Under the pieces are notes generated by a model. That model was not told where the DNA came from. It worked only from the letters and a program-made list of their open reading frames with translations, and did no database searches. DNA of 60,635 nt from Microbacterium azadirachtae (GTDB lineage: Bacteria; Actinomycetota; Actinomycetes; Actinomycetales; Microbacteriaceae), in assembly GCF_000956505.1 (NCBI RefSeq), contig NZ_JYIX01000022.1, positions 1 through 60,635 of the forward strand, given 5' to 3'. How positions within the stretch are numbered: position 1 is the stretch's first letter; each line of letters begins with the position of its first letter. The position numbers and the translations under genes were made by a program. This document shows positions 55,046 through 60,635 of this stretch, piece after piece.

Positions 55046-56183
55046 CCGGCGGCGACGATGCGGCATTCCGTCGCGAGACGACGGCGACCGCGGCGGAGGA
55101 CGCGACCACGGCCACGAGGGCCCCGAGCAGGATCGCGGCCCCCTCTCCGGGCAGCAGCGCCTTGGTCTCGACGCCCAGGGCCACCGCCGCGACGGGCACG
55201 CCGAGCTGCCCCGCCGACGCCACCGCCTGCGCCCAGGGCAGGCCGGTGATGCGCCCCGCGAGGTGCGCGACGACCGCCGCGGCGCCCAGCGCGAGTCCGA
55301 GCAGGATCATCTCGGGGTGCGATCCCAGATCCCGCAGATTGATCGAGGCGCCGAGCCACACGAAGAACAGCGGCCCGAAGAAGCCTTCGGTCATCCCGAA
55401 CAGCTGACGGGCGAGGCGCCGCGGCTGGCCCACCGCCGAGAGCACCAGCCCGAGAGTGAAGCCCGCCATCATCACCGAGACGTGCGTGAACTGGGCGATC
55501 CCCGCCAGCCCGAACAGCGCCAGCAGGCTGAACCGCAGCTCGAGCGCGAACTGCCGGGACTCCGAGAGTTCGTGCAGCACGCGCAGCCGATGGGTGCCGA
55601 CGCGTCGGAGGACCAGCACGAGCACCACCCCCACCACGGCGATGCCGACCCCGCCGAGCGCGACGAGCGGCACGCGCTCCGGCTGCAGCACGAGCGGGAG
55701 CGCGACGATGCAGGCCACGTCTGCGATCGCGATCTGCGCGATGAGCTGCGCCGCGGAATCGGCCGAGACATCAAGGGACCGCAGCATGGGCAGCACGAGC
55801 GCGGCCGACGACGAGGCGATGAGCACGGAGTAGACCGCCCCGTGCGAGGTGCCGAACAGCAGAGCGGTGCCCACGCCGAGCGCCACGGCGACCGCGGCCA
55901 CGATCGCGGCGCCCGCCGCGCCGCGCCCTACCGCGGCGCGCACAGCGGTGTCCCGGATCGGGATGTGCGAGCCGATCACGAGCATGATGAGGCCGAACCC
56001 GAGTTGTGCGAGCAGCGTGAACGTCGGCTCCGCCGCGTCCACCCAGCCGAACTCCGTCGACCCGATCGCGAGCCCCGCCCCGAGCTCGCCGGCGATCACG
56101 GGGATCCGCCAGGCTCGCCGGGCGGAGAGCACGGGGCCGGCGAGTCCCACCAGCACCAGCAGCGCCAGGGTCGCGAACGTCAT
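55014..56183 (-). CDS. CPA2-family cation/proton antiporter
   Basis: 389 residues and eleven to thirteen membrane segments. Features: RIPVIAGELGAGLAIG, LAQLGFGLIMLVIGSHI, a central AQLIAQIAIADVACIVALPL with the paired acidic residue, and GPLFFVWLGASINLRDLGSH. This is the Na+(K+)/H+ exchanger (KefB/NapA-like) transmembrane domain; the usual C-terminal TrkA-N nucleotide-binding domain is missing. ATG 56183 was picked because a TAGAGT box precedes it by six bases; GTG 56189 would add two residues. Confidence 0.85.
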   Translation of the reverse strand: MTFATLALLVLVGLAGPVLSARRAWRIPVIAGELGAGLAIGSTEFGWVDAAEPTFTLLAQLGFGLIMLVIGSHIPIRDTAVRAAVGRGAAGAAIVAAVAVALGVGTALLFGTSHGAVYSVLIASSSAALVLPMLRSLDVSADSAAQLIAQIAIADVACIVALPLVLQPERVPLVALGGVGIAVVGVVLVLVLRRVGTHRLRVLHELSESRQFALELRFSLLALFGLAGIAQFTHVSVMMAGFTLGLVLSAVGQPRRLARQLFGMTEGFFGPLFFVWLGASINLRDLGSHPEMILLGLALGAAAVVAHLAGRITGLPWAQAVASAGQLGVPVAAVALGVETKALLPGEGAAILLGALVAVVASSAAVAVVSRRNAASSPPASPEERPASP

Positions 56184-56189
56184 GCGCAC

Positions 56190-56195
56190 ACTCTA
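56190..56195 (-). promoter_or_regulatory. -10 box of antiporter gene (leaderless pattern)
   Basis: TAGAGT on the minus strand, six bases (GTGCGC), then ATG 56183. Confidence 0.45.
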
Positions 56196-56262
56196 GATCC
56201 GCCGGTCCGCGTCCTGCCGGATCCCGGGCTCTCGGTTCCGTGCCGTCGCGCGCGCCGCAGGC

Positions 56263-58758
56263 TCAGCCGGCGAGGCCTCCCTGTGCCCGGCGCACCCGGA
56301 TCGCACGCTGCTGGTGGTCGCGCTGCTCGAGCACGAGCCGGCGGAGCGCAGCGGGGGCGTCAGGATGCGCATCGAGCCAGGCGTCGACGAGATCAGTGGT
56401 CTGCGCGTCCGGATACAGCCCGATCACCAGGCGCCGGGCGATCTCGATCGACCGATCCGCCCAGGCCGCCTCGATCCGCGAGAAGTACTCCGCGTCGAAG
56501 GCGGCGACGAGATCGCGTCGCCCGCCCGCCCCGAAACCGCGGATCGTGGCGTCGAGGTGGTCGTTCGTGAGCGTCAGATCGCCCCAGGCGGCGCGCCAGT
56601 CGGCCGCGCGCACCGCGACGCTCGGCGTCGACGCCGCAGCTGCGAGCGCCGCGGTGCGACCGCTCGCCGTGTGGTCGCGCAACTGCTCCTCGGTGATCTC
56701 CTCCGCCCCGGCGTGACCGGTGGCGACGAGCGCGGTGAGCAGCTCCCAGCGCAGGTCGGCGTCCATCGGGAGGCCCGCGGGTCCGGACCCGATCAGCAGG
56801 GTGGAGACGTCGAGACGCCGGCGGCCGTCGAAGGCCGCGGCGGCGGCGAACGCCCGCGCCCAGACGAGCTGCGCGTCGCTGCCGTGCACAGCCTCGCCGA
56901 GCGCCGCCCACGTCGCGTCCAGCCACGCGGCCCGCGCCTCGGCCACGGCGGCCTGCGGCAGATAATGCCCGATCGCGAACGGCGCGTTCAGCACGACGCC
57001 GCCGAGCAGCGCGCTGTCGGTCTCGGCGGGCGCATGCGCCACGACGATCCCGAGGTAGCGTTCGACGGCGAGCTCGCCGTCCCGCGTCGCGTTCCACAGC
57101 GCCGACCAGAGCAGCGCTCGCGCGAGCGGATCGGAGAGCGAGGACAGCCCCCGTTCGACGGCCGCCAGCGAGCGCAGGTCGAGCCGCGCCTTGGCGTACG
57201 TGAGGTCGCCGTCGTTGAGCAGGACGAGGTCGGCATCCGGCAGCGCGACAGGGGTGCGCTCTTCGGCGATGTCGACGGGGATCCGCTCGCGCAGCACCAG
57301 CGCATCGTCCTGCAGGTCGTACAGGCCGATCTGCAGCCGATGCGGACGCGGATCCGTCTGGACGAGGACAGCCGTGCCGTTCTCTCCGCGCTCGACGCTC
57401 AGCGTGCTCATGCCGGTGGTCTGCAGCCATGCCTGAGCCCAGGTGCGCATGTCGCGGCCCGAGGCCTGCTCGAGCTCGACCAGCAGGTCCTCGAGCGTGG
57501 TGTTGCCATAGGCGTGCCGGGCGAAGTAGCGGCGGGCGCCCTCGAAGAACGCGTCCTCCCCTGCGAACGCCACGAGCTGCTTGAGCACGGCTGCGCCCTT
57601 GGCGTAGGTGATGCCGTCGAAGTTGAGCTTCGCCGCCTCGAGGTCGGCGATGTCGGCGACGATCGGATGGGTGCTGGGCAACTGGTCCTGCGTGTACGCC
57701 CACGCCTTGCGCCGGTTGGCGAACGCGACCCAGGCGTCGGTGAACTCGGTCGCGGCGACGGAGGCGTGCGATCCCATGTAGTCCGCGAACGACTCCTTGA
57801 GCCACAGGTCGTCCCACCAGGTCATGGTGACCAGGTCACCGAACCACATGTGCGCCATCTCGTGCAGGATCGTGTTCGCCCGCGCCTGCCGCTGCGCGCG
57901 GGTCGCGGCCCCCCGGTAGAGGTACGACTCGGCGAAAGTGACCAGACCGGGATTCTCCATGGCGCCGATGTTGTACTCCGGCACGAAGATCTGGTCGTAC
58001 TTCCCCCACGGATACGGGAAGGCGAACGCCTCCGCGAAGAAGTCCAGGCCCTGCCGGGTCACCTCGAGGATCTCGTCGGCGGCGAGGTGCTCCGCCATCG
58101 AGGCGCGGCTGAGCACGGAGAGCGGCACGACGAGATCGCCGCGCCGCCACTCGGCCGACACGCGCGTATAGGGACCCGCCGCGATGCAGGTCAGATAGCT
58201 CGACAGCGGCAGTGTCGGCGCGAACTCGACGGTCTGCGCGCCGTCCTGGGCGCTCGTCGTGGCGGGCGACTGGTTCGACAGCACCTCCCACCCCTCGGGA
58301 GCGGTCACCACGACCGTGACCGCCGCCTTCATGTCCGGCTGCTCGAAGCACGCCATGAAGCGGCGCGCGTCGGCCGGTTCGTCGTGCGTGTACAGGTACA
58401 CGCCCCCGTCCACGGGGTCGGCGAAACGGTGCAGCCCCTCCCCGGAGCGGCTGTAGGCACCGGTGGCGCGGATGACCACGGTGTTGTGCTCGGCGAGACC
58501 GACGAGGCGGATCCGCGCGCCGTCCCACTCGACCTCACGCCGCTGCCCGTCCACCTCGACGTCGTGCACGGCCTCGCCGAGGAAGTCGGCCCACGTCTCC
58601 GTCGTACGCGCATCGAACTCCAGCGTCGTGGTCACGGGGAACCCGGTGTTCGCCGGGTCGGTGGCGCCGGTCACGTCGAGCTCGACACGAAGACGGTGCA
58701 GGTCGACGCTCCCGGATCGAGCGGCGGTCTCGGTGCGGGTGAGGTTGGCGGTGGTCAT
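56263..58758 (-). CDS. pepN: Aminopeptidase N (M1 family)
   Basis: 831 residues. Zinc enzyme that removes N-terminal residues from peptides in the cytosol. Substrate-binding GAMEN is at 265-269, zinc motif HEMAH at 299-303 with the third ligand Glu322 in WLKESFADY. The large ERAP1-like C-terminal helical domain (from ALLWSALWNATRDGELAVER) is complete, so the length is normal for actinobacterial PepN. The frame stays open further upstream, but family similarity begins at MTTANLTRTETA. Confidence 0.96.
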   Translation of the reverse strand: MTTANLTRTETAARSGSVDLHRLRVELDVTGATDPANTGFPVTTTLEFDARTTETWADFLGEAVHDVEVDGQRREVEWDGARIRLVGLAEHNTVVIRATGAYSRSGEGLHRFADPVDGGVYLYTHDEPADARRFMACFEQPDMKAAVTVVVTAPEGWEVLSNQSPATTSAQDGAQTVEFAPTLPLSSYLTCIAAGPYTRVSAEWRRGDLVVPLSVLSRASMAEHLAADEILEVTRQGLDFFAEAFAFPYPWGKYDQIFVPEYNIGAMENPGLVTFAESYLYRGAATRAQRQARANTILHEMAHMWFGDLVTMTWWDDLWLKESFADYMGSHASVAATEFTDAWVAFANRRKAWAYTQDQLPSTHPIVADIADLEAAKLNFDGITYAKGAAVLKQLVAFAGEDAFFEGARRYFARHAYGNTTLEDLLVELEQASGRDMRTWAQAWLQTTGMSTLSVERGENGTAVLVQTDPRPHRLQIGLYDLQDDALVLRERIPVDIAEERTPVALPDADLVLLNDGDLTYAKARLDLRSLAAVERGLSSLSDPLARALLWSALWNATRDGELAVERYLGIVVAHAPAETDSALLGGVVLNAPFAIGHYLPQAAVAEARAAWLDATWAALGEAVHGSDAQLVWARAFAAAAAFDGRRRLDVSTLLIGSGPAGLPMDADLRWELLTALVATGHAGAEEITEEQLRDHTASGRTAALAAAASTPSVAVRAADWRAAWGDLTLTNDHLDATIRGFGAGGRRDLVAAFDAEYFSRIEAAWADRSIEIARRLVIGLYPDAQTTDLVDAWLDAHPDAPAALRRLVLEQRDHQQRAIRVRRAQGGLAG

Positions 58759-58837
58759 GGATCCATCGTTCCATGCTCTGCACATGCGCCGGACTGACGG
58801 GCGCCCGGTGCCGCGGGCGCTGTGCCAGCATGGTCGC

Positions 58838-59329
58838 ATGACAGAGCAGACCGCCTCCCTCCCCGAGCGCAGCAGGATCGTGCAGGAGCACGTCCGGGCC
58901 GCGGGACTCTCCTCACAGGTGCGCGAGCTGCCCGATTCCGCACGCACCGCCGCCGAGGCCGCCGCGGCGCTGGACTGCGAGGTCGGCGCGATCGGATCCA
59001 GTCTGCTCTTCCTCGCGGACGGCGAGCCGCTGCTCGTGATGACGAGCGGTCGGCACAGGGTCGACATCGCCCTGCTCACCGCAGCCGTGGGTGCGGAGAC
59101 AGTCGCGATGGCGCCCGCAGCGACGGTGCGCGAGGTGACGGGGCAGGCGATCGGCGGTGTGGCCCCGGTCGGCCACCCCGCCCCGGTGCGGACCTTCATC
59201 GACGCGGCGCTCCGCGACTACGACGTGGTCTGGACCGCCGGCGGCACCCCGCATACGGTCATGCCGATGACGTTCGACGAGCTCGTATCCCTCACGGGCG
59301 GCGCGGTCATCGTCGTCGCCGCAGACTGA
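58838..59329 (+). CDS. YbaK/EbsC-family aminoacyl-tRNA deacylase
   Basis: 163 residues. The fold signature comprises SSLLFLADGEPLLVMTSGRH, TVREVTGQAIGGVAPVGHPA and VWTAGGTPHTVMPMTFDELV. Members clear mischarged tRNAs such as Cys-tRNA(Pro) or Ala-tRNA(Pro) in trans, as YbaK and ProX do; the conserved Lys of YbaK (usually near residue 45) is not obvious here, so specificity is uncertain. Divergent from pepN, with 79 bases between. Confidence 0.83.
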   Translation: MTEQTASLPERSRIVQEHVRAAGLSSQVRELPDSARTAAEAAAALDCEVGAIGSSLLFLADGEPLLVMTSGRHRVDIALLTAAVGAETVAMAPAATVREVTGQAIGGVAPVGHPAPVRTFIDAALRDYDVVWTAGGTPHTVMPMTFDELVSLTGGAVIVVAAD

Positions 59330-59401
59330 ACCGGACGTCCTTCGCGCCCTCCGGGGCACAGTCCAGGAGGCACCCAGACTCGGTGCCTACCGTGGAAAGG
59401 G

Positions 59402-60559
59402 ATGTCACAGAACGGTAACGGCAGGATCAGTTCCCTCGACGGACTCCGCGGCCTCGCCGCGGGGATCGTCCTCATCCACCACGCCTCCTTGATCGCGGAA
59501 CCGTGGATCGACCCGGCCGGCTGGGCACTGCTCACGCAGTCGCCCCTCAAGCTGCTCCTGGCCGGATCCGAGGCGGTCATGGTGTTCTTCGTGCTGTCCG
59601 GGATGGTGGTCGTGCTGCCCGCGCTGCGGCCTGGCTTCTCCTGGGCGCGGTACTACCCCGCGCGCCTGATCCGGCTGTACGTGCCGGTGATCGCCGCGCT
59701 CGGAGCCGCCGCGCTCCTCGTCCAGCTGATCCCGCGCGACGCGTCGACGATGCCCGAGAACTCGTGGATGCAGGATGCGCAGGCGACGAGCGTCTCCGCC
59801 GGCGACGTGCTGTCGCAGATGACGCTCCTGCGGTCGAACTATCCGATCGACAACGTGCTGTGGTCGCTGCGCTGGGAGCTGTTCTTCTCGCTGCTGCTGC
59901 CGCTGTACCTCTGGGCCGCGCTGCGGATCCGCCGCTTCGCGGTGCCCGCCGCCGGGCTCGCCGTGATCCTCATGTTCGTGGGCCGCGCGACCGGGGAGTC
60001 CGCGCTCGCCTATCTGCCGGTGTTCCTGCTCGGAACCCTGATCGCGGTGCGGTTCGCGGATCTTCGGGCCTGGGCCGAACGTCCCCGCGTGCGCCGGGCG
60101 CTCCCCTGGCTCTCCGTCATCGCCTGCGTCCTGCTCATCGCGAGCTGGCTGGCGCGTCCGATCACCGCGGGCACGGCGGCGGCCGACGTACTGTGGGCGC
60201 TCGCGGGCGCCGGCGCGGCGCTCCTCGTGGTCCTCGCCCTGGTGTGGCCGGGAGCCCGCCGGGTGCTCGATATCCGGCCGATGCAGTGGCTGGGACGCGT
60301 GTCGTTCAGCCTCTACCTCGTGCACGCCCCGATCCTGGCCTCGCTCTGCTACCTGCTCGGGGCCGAGCAGTGGTGGCTCGCGTGCCTGATCGGGATCCCG
60401 CTCAGCCTCGCCGTCGCCGCGCTGTTCCACGCGCTGGTCGAGCGGCAGGCGCAGGATCTCGCCCGGCAGGCCGGCACGATCGGGGCCGCCCTCGCGGAGC
60501 GGGCGCACGTCCGCCGCATCGGCGCGGCCCGCCGCGTCGCCCTCGCCCGCGCCGACTGA
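59402..60559 (+). CDS. OafA/YrhL-type acyltransferase
   Basis: 385 residues and about ten membrane segments. SSLDGLRGLAAGIVLIHHAS has the catalytic His pair of acyltransferase 3, and VFFVLSGMVVVLPALRPGFS, ARYYPARLIRLYVPV and SLRWELFFSLLLPLYLW follow the family order; no C-terminal SGNH domain. Probably O-acylates an envelope polysaccharide or lipid. A TACCGT box lies eight bases upstream and GGAAAGGG precedes ATG, so either a short leader or a ribosome site is possible. Confidence 0.86.
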   Translation: MSQNGNGRISSLDGLRGLAAGIVLIHHASLIAEPWIDPAGWALLTQSPLKLLLAGSEAVMVFFVLSGMVVVLPALRPGFSWARYYPARLIRLYVPVIAALGAAALLVQLIPRDASTMPENSWMQDAQATSVSAGDVLSQMTLLRSNYPIDNVLWSLRWELFFSLLLPLYLWAALRIRRFAVPAAGLAVILMFVGRATGESALAYLPVFLLGTLIAVRFADLRAWAERPRVRRALPWLSVIACVLLIASWLARPITAGTAAADVLWALAGAGAALLVVLALVWPGARRVLDIRPMQWLGRVSFSLYLVHAPILASLCYLLGAEQWWLACLIGIPLSLAVAALFHALVERQAQDLARQAGTIGAALAERAHVRRIGAARRVALARAD

Positions 60560-60573
60560 CCCCCTCCTACTTT

Positions 60574-60627
60574 CCGAGTCGTCCCCATCAGCGGCGCCTA
60601 TGGCGTCCGCTGGCGGGGACGACTCGG
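60574..60627. terminator. Long near-perfect inverted repeat after the acyltransferase gene
   Basis: Arms of 21 bases (60574-60594 and 60607-60627) match except at two adjacent positions, and the 12-base middle can extend the stem (CGCC/GGCG). Full stem about 25 pairs with a three-base loop; no T tract. It may be a terminator or part of a dispersed palindromic element. The window ends eight bases later. Confidence 0.55.
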
Positions 60628-60635
60628 GTGGACGG

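Noticed and set aside
55046..56183. KefC-type glutathione-gated channel
   Set aside because: The C-terminal nucleotide-binding (TrkA-N) domain needed for that assignment is missing.

Overview
The window is about 70% GC and gene-dense. It reads as the chromosome of an actinobacterium, most likely Microbacteriaceae and close to Microbacterium. This is an inference from gene content and style: an Orn-type oligoribonuclease, the GlgX-GlgE-GlgB alpha-glucan genes, a MocR regulator, an SPW-repeat protein, a clpS-DUF2017 pair, GatCAB, GTG starts, and -10 boxes placed six bases before the start codon. No phage, transposase, plasmid or CRISPR genes are visible. Most of it is ordinary core genome with small regulatory loci between.

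Layout, left to right. 1-10.6 kb: a cut-off ssb, a LysE exporter, a PAP2 phosphatase, tRNA-Arg, orn, tRNA-His with a strong terminator, a carboxymuconolactone-decarboxylase-like gene facing its TetR regulator, a MocR regulator beside a second LysE exporter, an acetyltransferase-zincin fusion with clpS and DUF2017, a small kinase with a YtfJ-like protein, and dinB. 10.7-15.2 kb: an SPW-repeat membrane protein with a TetR regulator and operator, then gatCAB on the minus strand. 15.3-21.1 kb: a GntR(FCD) regulator and a soluble Cache-domain protein face a four-gene spermidine/putrescine-type ABC importer, with one promoter and a split inverted repeat between them. 21.2-28.97 kb: fadD, a DEAD-box helicase followed by its terminator and a 0.4-kb array of 51-bp repeats, an NTF2-like protein, a FetB-like permease and ligA.

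29.0-36.9 kb: an FtsX-type ABC exporter faces a NarL-type two-component system; then a GNAT-AAA fusion ATPase, mnmA and its likely sulfur-donor cysteine desulfurase. 37.0-43.5 kb: glgX, glgE and glgB. 43.5-45.2 kb: an ECF sigma factor with a DUF4349 membrane protein. 45.2-46.4 kb: trpS behind a complete ribosome-mediated attenuator whose leader peptide has three consecutive Trp codons. 46.5-53.5 kb: an acyltransferase, then a six-gene dipeptide/nickel-type ABC operon headed by a DUF1684 gene. 53.6-60.6 kb: tRNA-Glu, an MBL-fold hydrolase, an acetyltransferase, a cation/proton antiporter, pepN, a YbaK-type deacylase and a second acyltransferase, ending at a long near-perfect hairpin.

The observations most worth following up are the trpS attenuator, the 51-bp hairpin repeat array behind the helicase gene, the recurring TANNNT-N6-RTG arrangement that predicts leaderless mRNAs for many genes and fixes their starts, and the GntR/Cache/ABC locus, where a cytosolic Cache protein is probably the ligand sensor. 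All functions are read from motifs in the sequence; no database search was run.
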